Shown here in pieces: positions 19,896 to 30,565 of a stretch of 36,012 bases of DNA. The position numbers and the translations under genes are program-made. Origin of the DNA: Asterionellopsis glacialis (Eukaryota > Bacillariophyta > Plagiogrammaphyceae > Rhaphoneidales > Asterionellopsidaceae); the NCBI GenBank assembly GCA_014885115.2, contig WKLE02003491.1:8591-44602 (forward strand), read 5' to 3'. The stretch's first letter is position 1. Every line of letters begins with the position of its first letter. The notes beneath the pieces were generated by a model that ran no database searches, was not told the origin of the DNA, and saw nothing but the letters and a program-made list of their open reading frames with translations.

Positions 19896-20295
19896 TTTGT
19901 TTGACGTTCGATGCCCTGACAATCTCTGAGTGTTGCTGCAATAGTTCTAGAGAAGAAGGTCGAGGGTCTCCCAACAATGATAATCTGTTGTTGTGATGCC
20001 TGAAGAAACAATTGTGATGAAGTAATGGACTTTTTGAAAATTTTGAAAATATGGCGCGCTTCACTCCTCATAAAGAGATATAGATATCATCCTGAGGAGA
20101 ACGCACAAGGTTCATTATTTTTTGACACCGANNNNNNNNNNNNNNNNNNNNNNNNNNNNNNNNNNNNNNNCTATTTTTCTAAGTTACAAGCAACATCTAA
20201 AATATTGCCGTGGACATGAAGTAGTTCAATTTTGAAACTATTTTTGAAGCACGAAATAAACACAGCAGAATGTTTCTGATGTTCTGCACTATACA
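19896..20295. other. Possible 5' exon of RNASEH2B, then assembly gap
   Basis: Two minus-strand frames (from 20071 and 20064) read protein-like sequence up to the called start of RNASEH2B: one has FLQASQQQIIIVGRPSTFF, the other LLGDPRPSSLELLQQHSEIV. Neither joins the main frame without an intron or a frame change, so the true first exon is not settled. Bases 20132-20170 are 39 Ns, an assembly gap of unknown real length. The remainder is the 3' flank of the next gene. Confidence 0.5.
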
Positions 20296-20958
20296 CTATT
20301 TAAAGTTACCAATTGTATAAAATCCGTCCCATCGTCCACAATTAGGTGCACGTCCATTAGGTGACCCTTCTTCCAACCATTTGACAAAAGTTTCAAAGAT
20401 CTTATTATGTAACTTTGCATCTAACTGTAATGCATACCCCCATATATTTTTGTGATTATCCATAACATACATTGGATTGTTCCTATATTTTATTTTGTTT
20501 ATCCATTGTCGTTTCAATTGTTCCAATTTTAAGATTATACGACGAAATTCAATTTGTTGGCCTTCCAAAAGATCTACAAAATTTACAATCTTCTTTTTCA
20601 ATGGTGTTAATGTGTCATATTCTAATAAATTTGCTGCTGTCGAAGCAGCAGTAGCATCTGCCTCACTCATTGTGTCGTCGTCCACGGTTGCTTTTGGGGG
20701 TCTAGAAGTTTTCTTTGTAGTTGTTGTTGGTAAACCAGAAGATCTCATTCGTGACATGTATGTTTCACCATCAAAAATTTCAATGGCAATGGAACAGTTG
20801 TTTGAAGTATTAGTACTTGGAACAACTTTGGCAAGAAAGACAACAATTGACTTTGTTCCATTGAAAGCAACACTGTCATTGTTAATTTCTTGAATGATGG
20901 TAGTTAGACAATCAACGAGAATTGTTCGTCTTGCTTCATCGCTCCAAAAATCACTCAT
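20296..20958 (-). CDS. Hypothetical protein, 220 residues
   Basis: Starts at ATG 20958 and is intronless. The N-terminal 90 residues look like a small alpha/beta fold (SDFWSDEARRTILVDCLTTI, then KSIVVFLAKVV and CSIAIEIFDGETYMSR). A Thr/Ala-rich linker follows, then a helical C-terminal half (LKKKIVNFVDLLEGQQIEFR and RIILKLEQLKRQWINKIKYR), and a tail with paired Cys/Trp/Gly residues (GRAPNCGRWDGFYTIGNF). No signal peptide or membrane segment. I do not recognise the family. It lies on the same strand as RNASEH2B, with the assembly gap between them. Confidence 0.65.
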   Translation of the reverse strand: MSDFWSDEARRTILVDCLTTIIQEINNDSVAFNGTKSIVVFLAKVVPSTNTSNNCSIAIEIFDGETYMSRMRSSGLPTTTTKKTSRPPKATVDDDTMSEADATAASTAANLLEYDTLTPLKKKIVNFVDLLEGQQIEFRRIILKLEQLKRQWINKIKYRNNPMYVMDNHKNIWGYALQLDAKLHNKIFETFVKWLEEGSPNGRAPNCGRWDGFYTIGNFK

Positions 20959-21511
20959 GATGCGATGCGAACTACAAGTTTCGCCAGTTATATAATCTTT
21001 AGCGTAATGCAGTTGTTAGATAAATATTAGGAGTAATCAAGCTATAATGTGAGACTTATTGCTGCAGCAGGATGTCTTGGAACAAGATCATGTCTCGACA
21101 TACTTGCGGCTTGCCGTATAAATTTTGTTCTCTCAACGGGCGTTGAAAGAAGAGATACCGCCTTTCATGAGTAGGACTCCTACGTAGTCTAGCGAGAAAT
21201 GTTCTTTAGAGTTTGGGCTCTCAAAAAGAGTGTACATGAATATCTTCGAGTGTCAAAGAAGTTCTCGTTACACTGTATAGTTATTCAAATGCGGTACCCG
21301 TGACTAAAAACAGTATCCTTGAGGACACTCTATAAGCTTCCATCTGGGGACACTTTGTTTTGGGGAACATTTTAGTGTCTCGCTTGTAGGACCTATGCTG
21401 GGACTCTCTAGAGAGGACCTCTAGTAGAGGACCTCTATTCACAGGTACCAGTCATCACAAAATACAACAGGTCCCCTCATCTTGTTGATCGCCACACCTC
21501 ACACGCCACCG
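20959..21511. other. Divergent promoter region
   Basis: Spacer between two divergent genes. It contains a short tandem repeat AGAGGACCTCT (21412-21422 and 21426-21436), itself a palindrome, preceded by CTCTCTAGAG, and loosely repeated GGACACT phrases near 21322-21355. The frame of the next gene is open back to a TTG at 21482 but has no ATG before 21512. Confidence 0.5.
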
Positions 21512-22273
21512 ATGATTGTTTCTTTACCTACAACAAGTACAACAGAACGCATTATAAAATCATCTGTCATACAGTATGTTTTGCCACCTTTGAATGATCA
21601 TGCATTACTTCAAGCGAGATGTGGTGGAAGTGTCCCTGGAGGCCGTACTGCAGCAGCAGTGGTGACTGCTTTTATAAGAAAGAAAGTAACAACTGGATTA
21701 GAATTAGAAAGAGCCAATCTTCGTGTATCAGCTGTTAGTATGTATGCTGTCATTGCTGCTTTGATTATGAATGCATCACTAACACAATATTCAAGTACGC
21801 CCATGGAAATTGATAGGAAAGAAGAACAACAACAACAGGAAGAAAAAAGCAATGACAACATCATGCAACAAATGTCCAAGAGGCATGTTCTGCAGAATTT
21901 GACTGTTTATCTATTCAAGGGACTGACATGCTTAACTGTTATTTCAGGAATGTATTCCACTGTATTGTTTACTTTAATAGAAATATATTCACAAACAGCA
22001 TTGGGATGTAGTTTAGATGATGTATTTGTACAATTTTTTAACCAAACGAACAAATATCGTCAAAATGGGTTCAATTCATTTTTAGTGATGCTTGCATCCT
22101 TTGCCTCGTCACATATCTTAAGCATGATGTTAGACTCTGAAGGGAAATTTCGATGGATCTTATTACTACCAGCAATACTATTGATGTTTGTATCCTTTTT
22201 GAATTTTCATCAAATTATGAATCTTGCTACAACACTTATTTTTACACAGAAAACACAAATTGGTATGTCATAA
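21512..22273 (+). CDS. Four-helix membrane protein, conserved-looking
   Basis: 253 residues from ATG 21512 (the TTG at 21482 is in frame but unlikely). After a polar N-terminus with a Gly/Ala-rich segment (LLQARCGGSVPGGRTAAAVV) there are four hydrophobic helices: VSMYAVIAALIMNASLTQY, GLTCLTVISGMYSTVLFTLI, FNSFLVMLASFASSHILSMM and ILLLPAILLMFVSFLNFHQI. An acidic, glutamine-rich loop (KEEQQQQEEK) joins helices 1 and 2. The phrase SGMYSTVLFTLIEIYSQTAL followed by GCSLDDVF resembles a four-helix family found in plants and algae with a GLYxxVVFxLxxLYxKTALG signature; no function is established that I know of. It is convergent with the GluRS gene, with 162 bases between stops. Confidence 0.7.
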   Translation: MIVSLPTTSTTERIIKSSVIQYVLPPLNDHALLQARCGGSVPGGRTAAAVVTAFIRKKVTTGLELERANLRVSAVSMYAVIAALIMNASLTQYSSTPMEIDRKEEQQQQEEKSNDNIMQQMSKRHVLQNLTVYLFKGLTCLTVISGMYSTVLFTLIEIYSQTALGCSLDDVFVQFFNQTNKYRQNGFNSFLVMLASFASSHILSMMLDSEGKFRWILLLPAILLMFVSFLNFHQIMNLATTLIFTQKTQIGMS

Positions 22274-22435
22274 AAAAGAAAGGTAGAGATACAAACAGGT
22301 TTCCTATACAGAAATAAACTTAAAGCATTATTTCAAAATGAAGTTATCCACATATAGTGTTTGTGTCGATTTCTCCTATTTAAAATTGAATGTTTTGGAT
22401 GACTAGAGTAGTATATCTATTTCTCCCTATTTTGT

Positions 22436-25385
22436 TTAGCCGACGGTACCGTCTGAGATGGGACTAGTGCAAACTCCACCACTTGTCATGAAGGGACGTC
22501 CCAAAAATTCAGGTACACCATACTTTGATGTAACCAAGAAGGGTGCCAATTTCTCAACAACCTTCTTCTTTCCAACCTTGTTTTCGGCAAAGATTTCTTC
22601 ACCTTCAAAGTCAAAGTCAGGGACAGTTACTCGTTCACCTACCTTAGCTTCGACAGGTGGACTAATAAGTTTCACTTCAGTATGATCTTCGTTGGAAGCA
22701 CAAAGGACCATACCGTGACTGGGGAAACCAACCAACTTACGCGCCTTTAGGTTACACAAGACCAAAACTAGTCGTCCTTCAATATCTTCAGCCTTCATGA
22801 AAGGTTTCAAGCCAGATGCAATCATGCGAGGTTCGTCTTCACCAACATCGATTTCTTCACAGTAAAGCTTATCAGCTTCCTCGTGTTCCCATACCTTGAG
22901 GACGCGTCCAACACGAATGTCCAAGGCAGTGATAGGAGGACCTTCATAGGTAGTGACGGGGTCAACAGGTGCACCAGCGGTTGCTGCGGCGGCATCGGCA
23001 TCGGCATCAGCATCAGCTGAGGCTTCTTTCTTTCCTTCCTTTTTGGCATCTTTCTTCTTTTCTTCCTTGGCCATTGGAGCGCGGAATTCTTCAGGAATGG
23101 TTTCACAGAATTTCTTAAGACGTTCCATGCGTCCTGCCATATCCATAACGTTAACCTTTTCTGCATCAATTACACTATCATCAGCGGTTGCCATAGACAA
23201 CAAAGCCAATTGCTTTGTGACATCTTGACCACTCATTTCTCCAGTAATTGCCAATCGGACAGGATGGAACAGATGCTTACCCTTGACCTTCTTTTCCTTG
23301 GCAAGAATCTTCATGTATGCCTTGTAGGCTGCGGTGAAGGAGTAAGCATTTCCACCGGCTTGATTATCTTCAACGATACCCTTTCCTTGTTCATCCAAGA
23401 ATGCATCAAGCTTTTGAGAGGGATCTGGAAGCGGAAATTCACCCTTTTCAATAGCATCCATGATAGTCATAGCCAAGGGGTAAAAGTTGCCATTTTGAAT
23501 CATTTGCTTAGCATCTTCATCTTGAAGGGCATCGAAGGATTCTGGAAGTCCATAATCAAGTACAGTCTTGGCATTTAATACAGCATCCTTGGTTGTTTCC
23601 ATCATTTGCTTTGCAAGTGAAGTTGCGGCAAAGGTGACTTCGGCAACTTGAGGATCGTCCATGGGTACACCATCCTTCCATACACCTTCCCATCCCATTT
23701 GTTCCTTCACCAAATCGCTTATTTCTTCAACACTCATAAGTTTCAAATGTTGTGAATTGACCCATTTAAGTTTGTCCATATCAAACACAGATGGACTCTT
23801 GACGACACGATCAATATCAAACAATTCAATAAGTTCATCACGGGCAAAGATTTCTTCATCGGTACCATCATTCCATCCTAACAATGCTAGGTAGTTGATC
23901 ATAGCATCAGGTAAAAATCCATCTAAACGAAATTGATCACAACTAGTAGCACCATGACGCTTACTGAGCTTTTGCTTGTCTTCTCCTAAGATAAGAGAAC
24001 AATGAGCATACCTAGGACGGGGCGCACCAAGTGCATCAAGAATAAGTCCCTGCCTTAGGGTGTTGGTCAAATGTTCTTCAGCACGTACCACAGTCGTAAT
24101 GCCCATAGTAGCATCATCTACAGCCACACAAAAGTTGTAAACAGGGATACCGGAACTGCGTAACAAAATAAAGTCACCAACTGTAGCCTCGGCATCCCAT
24201 GATACAGTACCGCGTACAGCATCGTCAATGACAACACGTGCACCAGCGGGTACCTTGAAACGGACAGTGTAGGGGACACCTTCATCTAACTTTTGTTGAA
24301 CTAATTCAGGATCGGCATCACGCCATGTACCATCATATCGTGGTGGAATACCAGCAGCTTCTTGCTTGGCTTTCATTTCTTCTAATTCTTCAGGTGAACA
24401 AAAACAACGGTATGCCTTTCCTTCTTCTAATAATTGTTGTGCTAAGGTTTTGTATAATTCAGAGCGTTCTGATTGACGGTATGGACCATACTTCTTATCC
24501 ATATCAGGACCTTCATCCCAATTTAATCCTAACCACGACAAATCAGCCAACACAGATTGTTCTGATTCCTTTGTAGAACGCGCTACATCTGTATCTTCTA
24601 CACGTAATACAAAACCAGATTCTGTATTAGGCATATCTAATTGTCCCTTTTTGGCCATGAGCCAATTGTACAATGCCGTACGAGCACCACCTACATGGAG
24701 TGATCCAGTAGGAGATGGTGCAAAACGTAAACGTGGTGGACAATCTTCAATCTTTTTCCCCGCGTTGGGGAATAAAGTAGATGCCATATTTTCTTTCATA
24801 TCTGTTTCAATTTCATCTGCTGTTGCTGATTGGAAGAGTGCACCGTAGGTATAAGCCGGAAGTTTACCATCCTTTTTCATTGCCTCCATGAGACGCATAC
24901 CAGATTCACCACTTTGTTTCGCACGTGTCCTACGAATTCCACTACCTGGAGTAGCAGTGGTAGTACCTGTGGAAAAGGCAGCACGGGAATACCTTCCTAC
25001 TGTGAAAGCCTATAGGTGGATGAAGTGTTTTAAAAAGAACATTTTTGAGTCGACAAAAGCATATATAGTGTGAGTATCAAGTTATGTTTTGCAATCTGTT
25101 CGTAAGAGAGTATACAACCATTGAAAACATTCTGTAGAAACCAAACCATGGTTGCATTGGTGCATCTTTCCGATCTGTCATGAGGAAAGAAAAAGCATTC
25201 TAAGAATTCCTTCTCTTCCACGTGGATTTCTTCAAGAAACCAAAAATTTCTTTGAAGAAAAAATGAGGTCGATTTTTCTTTCTTTCAAGGAGTGATTGAG
25301 ATTAGATACTTACAGCTACCCTTTGAGTACCGCATTGCACGGCAAGGGCGGAAAGAAGCGCCATTGTGGCAACGTTAAGCTTCAT
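22436..25385 (-). CDS. gltX: Plastid glutamyl-tRNA synthetase fused to a C-terminal tRNA-binding domain
   Basis: Exon 1 is 25385-25314 (24 codons) and exon 2 is 25009-22436; the 304-base intron starts GTAAGT and ends CTATAG. The protein has 881 residues. It begins with a signal peptide (MKLNVATMALLSALAVQCGT then QRVA) followed at once by AFTVGRYSRAAFSTG, an ASAF-type junction with Phe and a basic, Ser/Thr-rich transit peptide, so plastid import is expected. The catalytic core is bacterial-type GluRS: RFAPSPTGSLHVGGARTALY (HIGH region, His near 129) and KLSKRHGA at 371-378 (KMSKS equivalent), then the helical anticodon domain through GKHLFHPVRLAITGEMSG. A Lys/Ala/Asp linker leads to an EMAP II/Arc1p-type domain (about 715-881; LDIRVGRVLKVWEHEEADKL, ending PFMTSGGVCTSPISDGTVG). 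It charges plastid tRNA-Glu for translation and tetrapyrrole synthesis. Met62 could give a second, differently located isoform. Confidence 0.92.
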
Positions 25386-26050
25386 GCTCGGACTAACGAT
25401 TCCGTGCTGTGTACAAGAGACGCTAGCTAGCCAAGTTGCTCACGAAGACTTGAGCACAAAAAGAAAAAACAATCGAAACAAAAGCACAAAGCCAATACTG
25501 CGGACACCCACAAAAAACGAACACACTGAAGAAACCACGGGGAGAGACATGTCTCTACGATCCAAGTGCCTGCGTCAGTTCCAGTTCCTTCGGGGTTTGT
25601 CTTCTCTCTTTCTCTCTGCTCCCCGGGGAGGCGTATGATGTACGTATCTCTGCTCTGATTGGACAGACTCACGAACCTTATTTGGAGTTTTCTACTTTGG
25701 GGTTCAACTTCAACTTGATAGAAGGCAAGACGTTTTAAAAACCCGGAAAGTACAAACACGTCCACGCATGTCTCGACGACTATGGACGGACGGTGCTTCC
25801 ACCGGGAGCAAGCGAAGGCCAGACTTTACATGCTATGTCAGCTTGTCAGATTCAAGGGCAAGTCGCTACCCGTACTGTTTCAACTTTGATTTCACGCCAC
25901 AAAAAGTTTTGGTTGGCAAAAAATATGAGAAGAAAGACACAAAAATAATATGAGGAGAAAGATTTCTTTGTGTAACGACAACAAGTTCAAGTCAGGTTAC
26001 ACAAGACGGAAACAATTCATATAATAAGGATACAAAAACTCCTCTGTGTC

Positions 26051-26096
<46 letters not shown>

Positions 26097-26119
26097 AGAA
26101 GAGATCTTTAGAAGAAATC
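25386..26119. other. Divergent promoter region of GluRS and the methyltransferase
   Basis: Spacer between two divergent genes. ORFs here overlap on both strands (25366-25638 plus, 25427-25765 minus) and lack features. The last 70 bases hold the GA microsatellite that ends 25 bases before the methyltransferase ATG and probably lies in its 5' UTR. Confidence 0.5.
26052..26094 (+). repeat. (AG)n microsatellite
   Basis: 43 bases of uninterrupted AG dinucleotide, 25 bases upstream of the methyltransferase start codon. It is the longest perfect simple repeat noticed in the window and is likely to vary in length between strains. Confidence 0.95.
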
Positions 26120-27481
26120 ATGGCATCCATGTCATCATCGTTACGACCATTCTTGGCTGGTGCTGTAACAGCTCTATCATTTGTCTATATTTCGAATAAA
26201 ACAAAATTGTTATTGGAACAACGAGGAGGGGGGCAGAACAAACAGACAAAAAATACAACATCACAACGACCATCTGGCATTATTAATCAAGAGAAAAATG
26301 AAGAGGAGGTTATTATGGATTCTCCAGAATTAGATCAACGTTTAATACGCAAGGCGGAGGGTGCTATCCAAAAACGTACATCGCGGTTAACAGTTGTAGT
26401 GGAACGTTGCACGAATGATTTTAATTATAGTGCCATTTTACGGACCGTGGAAGCGTTGGGTATCCAAAATGTATGGATTATTGATCCACCTGCTGCCAAT
26501 GCAACTGTGGCAAAAACAGCTGAAACAGGTGAAGCCGCCCTTAAGCGATCGACAGGACAAGTTGTCAAGGATGCATCACCTGAAGAAATTGAACAACGCA
26601 AGGCCCATCATTTGTTTGCACAACGTGCCGCGGAATGGTTGACAGTACGTGAATTTCAAACGACAACAGAATGCATAAGTGAATTGCGTCGTACCAATCA
26701 CACTATTTGGGCCACCGACTTATCCCAACAGGCCATATGTCTCACACGTGAGGTATTACTTCCTGAACCTCTGTTGCCAGATAAGTTGGCTATTGTGTTT
26801 GGTACGGAAGCAGTAGGGTGTACCCATGAAATGTTGACAGAGGCAGATGAACGCGTATACTTACCGCTACATGGATTTGCAGATAGTTTGAACTTATCCG
26901 TGGCAACTGCCCTAGTGGTACAACAATTATTTCATTTGGACCCTACCTTGTTGGGTGCCATGACAGAAGAAGAACGAACGAATCTACGACAGCAGTGGTT
27001 TTCCAAACTTGCAACACAGCGACTCCTATCCTCCAAAGATAAGAAACACCAAAAACGTTTAAATACACATTTGGTCATGTGTGAAAAGATATTAGAACAA
27101 AAGGCTTCTGGGAAGCACTTACAACCAGAACAATTAGCTAAAATTCAAGATTACGATAAGTACAAAAAAGAAGCACAAGATTTAGAAGCATTCTTGGAAC
27201 AAAAGGCGCAAAAGGCTGTGCAAGAACTTGTCAAAAACCCACCAGCACCCCTAAGTGATATGCGACGTGCAGATGAACATCGTGCATGTTATGTGGGTAA
27301 AAAAACAAAAAGTAGACAAGGTGATAAATGGGATAATATGCCAGCCACAACAGGATACAATACCACAACGCATTCGCAATCAAATTCATCAGCAGATTAC
27401 TTCCGCGAACTAGCTGGTATTGAAAGTCGTAATGAGCATGGCAAGATGGCTTCTTCCAAGGCTTCCTCTACGGCAAATTAA
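26120..27481 (+). CDS. SpoU/TrmH-family tRNA/rRNA 2'-O-methyltransferase
   Basis: 453 residues, intronless. SPOUT enzymes transfer methyl from S-adenosylmethionine to a ribose 2'-OH of tRNA or rRNA using a trefoil-knot fold. Motif 1 is ERCTNDFNYSAILRTVEALG from E95, with the catalytic-type N and R. Motif 2 is LAIVFGTEAVGC with G228. Motif 3 is LPLHGFADSLNLSVATALVV from L248. The order and spacing match TrmH proteins, which use N-x-x-A-I-x-R-T. A hydrophobic N-terminal stretch (FLAGAVTALSFVYIS, about 10-25) may be a membrane anchor or targeting signal. An insert of about 60 residues separates motifs 1 and 2, and the C-terminal third is a lysine/glutamine-rich helical extension beyond the usual TrmH length. 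The exact target (tRNA G18 or other) cannot be read from sequence alone. The start is the first ATG. Confidence 0.9.
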   Translation: MASMSSSLRPFLAGAVTALSFVYISNKTKLLLEQRGGGQNKQTKNTTSQRPSGIINQEKNEEEVIMDSPELDQRLIRKAEGAIQKRTSRLTVVVERCTNDFNYSAILRTVEALGIQNVWIIDPPAANATVAKTAETGEAALKRSTGQVVKDASPEEIEQRKAHHLFAQRAAEWLTVREFQTTTECISELRRTNHTIWATDLSQQAICLTREVLLPEPLLPDKLAIVFGTEAVGCTHEMLTEADERVYLPLHGFADSLNLSVATALVVQQLFHLDPTLLGAMTEEERTNLRQQWFSKLATQRLLSSKDKKHQKRLNTHLVMCEKILEQKASGKHLQPEQLAKIQDYDKYKKEAQDLEAFLEQKAQKAVQELVKNPPAPLSDMRRADEHRACYVGKKTKSRQGDKWDNMPATTGYNTTTHSQSNSSADYFRELAGIESRNEHGKMASSKASSTAN

Positions 27482-27564
27482 CATTTTAGAAAAAGTTTTT
27501 AAGAAGTGCATTTTTTCCCCTCTCCGTGTGGAAAATTATTATTATTATCTTTAGCAATTCCAGT

Positions 27565-28975
27565 TCAATCTAATAATTCTACCACAGGCGGTTCCATGTC
27601 TTGATTACTACTCAGAGGTTGCCAAGCTAAGTCACCATTACGAGAAAGGATAGAGGTTTGAGATGGGTATCGACAAACATCAGGATTTGTATCACCAATA
27701 ACCATAAGCTTGGCCCAAAACGAAAATATTTGCGTGATATGGATATTTCTTGTTCCACCAATACCACCTGTAGTGTCGGTAAATTGACCAACACCGCCTA
27801 TTCCACCCTCGGCAAAGTTCGCATGATGGGCAGCAGCAGTGGTAGTATCGTCTCCGTCTTCTTCACCTACTACGACTTCTTTACTCATGTACCATAGTAT
27901 TGTTTCATTGGAAAATCGTTTTGCAATTACACATCGTAACAGCCGACCATCTCGATCACCTCCACCACCCTGATTACTGTAATTGCTTCTTCCTCTTGCG
28001 GTATCATCTTCCAACAGTAAGCCTCCACCACCATAAATATTACCACCATCCACAAAAAGTGGTTGATGATGACCATCATCATTGGCTTCTCCTACTGCTG
28101 CTGGAACAATATTATTGTTGTTGTTTTGATGAGGGTTATTATTGATATTGTTTTCAGCCATTCCATTGATATTATTATTCATCCATGTTGTGTTTGGTGT
28201 TGTGCTTGATACTCGTTGCTCTGGTACACGTGGTTTTGTAAATACAAATCCATTCCCATTTGTTGTGGTACAAAAGTAGATACCATTATATTCAGGATCA
28301 CCCGCCCCTTGAACTAATACAGGTCTTGATAATCCCAAAAGAGGCACACGTACAACTCGTGGTATTGATAAGGTGGAGATGGTGTTATGATTGTTATTGC
28401 TGCTGCTGCTATTGTTGTTCTGGTCATGACTGGGTACCAACAATCCATCAATCTGTTCCTTGGCACGTAACAATTTAAATACATTATTAAGCTGTCTTGT
28501 TTCTTGTAGCTCTAATGTACGTTGGTGTGCTGATGACTGTGCTAATTCACGAAATCTCGAACATGCACCAGATATTCGTACCAAAGATGTGCACTCTAAA
28601 TATTCAAATATACGACTTAATACATCATCTAAACAAAAATGCTGTAAAAAAGATGACGACAAATGTCTTCTTCTTAAATCTGCAAATGCTGTTGTTGCTG
28701 TTTCTGCATTTGTTTGATCACTCGTATTTGAAGTATTACTAAGTCCGCCATTCTCACATAACAAATCATGTGGATTTGTGATTGACATGGATGGTAATTG
28801 TTGATGGGCAACTTTTAAAGTTTCAAAGGATTGAACAAAGTTTTGGAATTCTAGTGTTTGACGTAATGCCAATACATCATCACGAGGAATAGATAATAAC
28901 CAACGTCCGTATTTCTCTAATTGATCAAATGGTTGTTGCTGTTGTTGCATAGGAATAGGAGTGATGGTAGTATTG

Positions 28976-29007
<32 letters not shown>

Positions 29008-29244
29008 TGGTGGCGCTTGATGTTGTTGGGTGCTAGGTTCTTCTCGTACTGATGTGATGGAATGAGATTCTGAAAGCAAAGTAGTGGCATTAGAATTCTG
29101 ATTACTACTGCCACTGCTGTTTGTCTGATACGACGATTGATCTATTAGAACATCTTGGTCATCATTAGTCATCATGACCTCATTATTTTCATCATTAGTA
29201 TCTTCCATTACTTGATCATTGTCATGATTACTATTAATCATCAT
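27565..29244 (-). CDS. F-box protein with long Asn/Gln-rich linkers
   Basis: About 559 residues from ATG 29244 (a TTG six codons upstream is in frame; another ATG follows directly). The N-terminal 200 residues are low-complexity, with a polyglutamine run. The F-box lies near 200-240: FLQHFCLDDVLSRIFEYLEC then TSLVRISGACSRFRELAQSS. F-boxes bind Skp1 and bring substrates to SCF ubiquitin ligases. Further on, VLVQGAGDPEYNGIYFCTTT, GNGFVFTKP and RCVIAKRFSNETILWYMSKE match a GxGxxxxNGxY-type module common in protist proteins, probably the substrate-facing part, here split by Asn- and Gly-rich inserts. It is convergent with the methyltransferase gene, with 83 bases between stops. Substrate unknown. 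Confidence 0.8.
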
Positions 29245-30565
29245 TCTTGTCGACAGTTTCAATCAAAAGAAGTCAAATAAATTACCTGAATGGAAGAGTT
29301 ATGATTGCAGTTCTTTGTTTGCTTTAGATTTCTGGACAACTCGAAAAATCTGAAACGTGCTTGTTATCGTATTTATCGTTCAATTTCAAATTATAAAACT
29401 AAATTTTCTCGGAGACTTTTTTTTACTGTATACGTAGTTTTGGAAATAGATGAATCTACTCAGTACTTTTTTTTACATTTATGGGAAGCAATAACTGCTG
29501 CGGCAGATACAATGGAGATGGAGCTTGACAGTGGATGCAGTTGTTCAGCCTCAAGCTCTAGACAAAATCTACTTTCTCTGTTCTCGGTATGAAGGGTTTT
29601 TTTTTCCTATTTTTTTTTCTCTCTCGCTCTCTCTCCTCACGCACAAGTTCTATTCCCATTCGATTTAGTCACAGCTTGTCAAAGTTTCTACAGGACAGGG
29701 CTGTTGATGTCTTTTACCTTTCGGTGCATATGCATATGCATGCCAAGTAATAATAAGTAGTGCAGAGAATGCATCTTATTCGTTAGGTTGGCATCATCCA
29801 TGAATCTAGTTATCAGCTAATGTATTGTTGTGTTGCCCTCTCGTACTTCTGTTATTTAAGATGTATATAATGGATTGAACCAATCATACATTTTCAATAT
29901 TCTAAATTTTAACTTGCACCTGATTTTGTCATAACAGCAGCCCTTGAACTATCTCCTTATGATGTAGTCCTGCAGTCGTATCGGATCCGTACTTATCTTT
30001 TTTATCACACGCGGGAGAGAGGAAGCCTGCCACCGAAAAGAACTCCTTTACCGGAAAATTTTGAAATGTAGGAGTATTGTTTAGAGGGAAAGGGAGGTTT
30101 CTGCCTAATGTTTCTCCAGTGAAAAATGAGTAGTACGTACGTACGAGGGACGAAAATCTCCCGTCCAACCTTCAGTCCCTGATTATTTTTAACCTTTGTC
30201 AATCAATCGGGACCACAAAAAAAATCTCTGATAATAAGTGATCCAATCAAACATGTGGGTTTGGATATGAATAACGAGTACGAACATTTCGTTTTTTGTG
30301 GTTGCACATCAATCAAATCAAATTCATTTCGTGAACTTTTTTTAGAGTGAGAGGAAGAGAGCAAGGTTCGTTTACTTACTAGAGAGAGAGAAAAAAATTC
30401 TGGTTGACATCACCCGTCCCCTACATCATCTCTTGGTTGGAACACGCATGCACATATGACAAGATAGAATCGAGAGACTAAATATCTCATTATCATTATT
30501 TTAGAAAAGAATTGACCTATTGTGCGAGAGGCATTTTATATCGGTCTCCTTGTATACAGAGTACG
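29245..30565. other. Divergent promoter region
   Basis: About 1.3 kb between divergent genes. The 95-codon plus ORF at 29305-29592 and the minus ORFs near 29929-30202 have no protein-like features. Seen here are long T runs (29597-29628), CT-rich tracts, TGCATATGCATATGCATG at about 29727, TACGTACGTACG at about 30133 and GAGAGAGAG at about 30381. These fit promoter and UTR sequence, but no defined element is called. Confidence 0.5.

Noticed and set aside
27565..29244. Asn- and Gln-repeat ORFs in other frames of the F-box gene
   Set aside because: Simple-repeat codons give long open frames on both strands; only the frame with the F-box is supported.
29305..29592. 95-codon plus-strand ORF
   Set aside because: It lies in a divergent promoter region, has no motif, and is followed by poly-T tracts.
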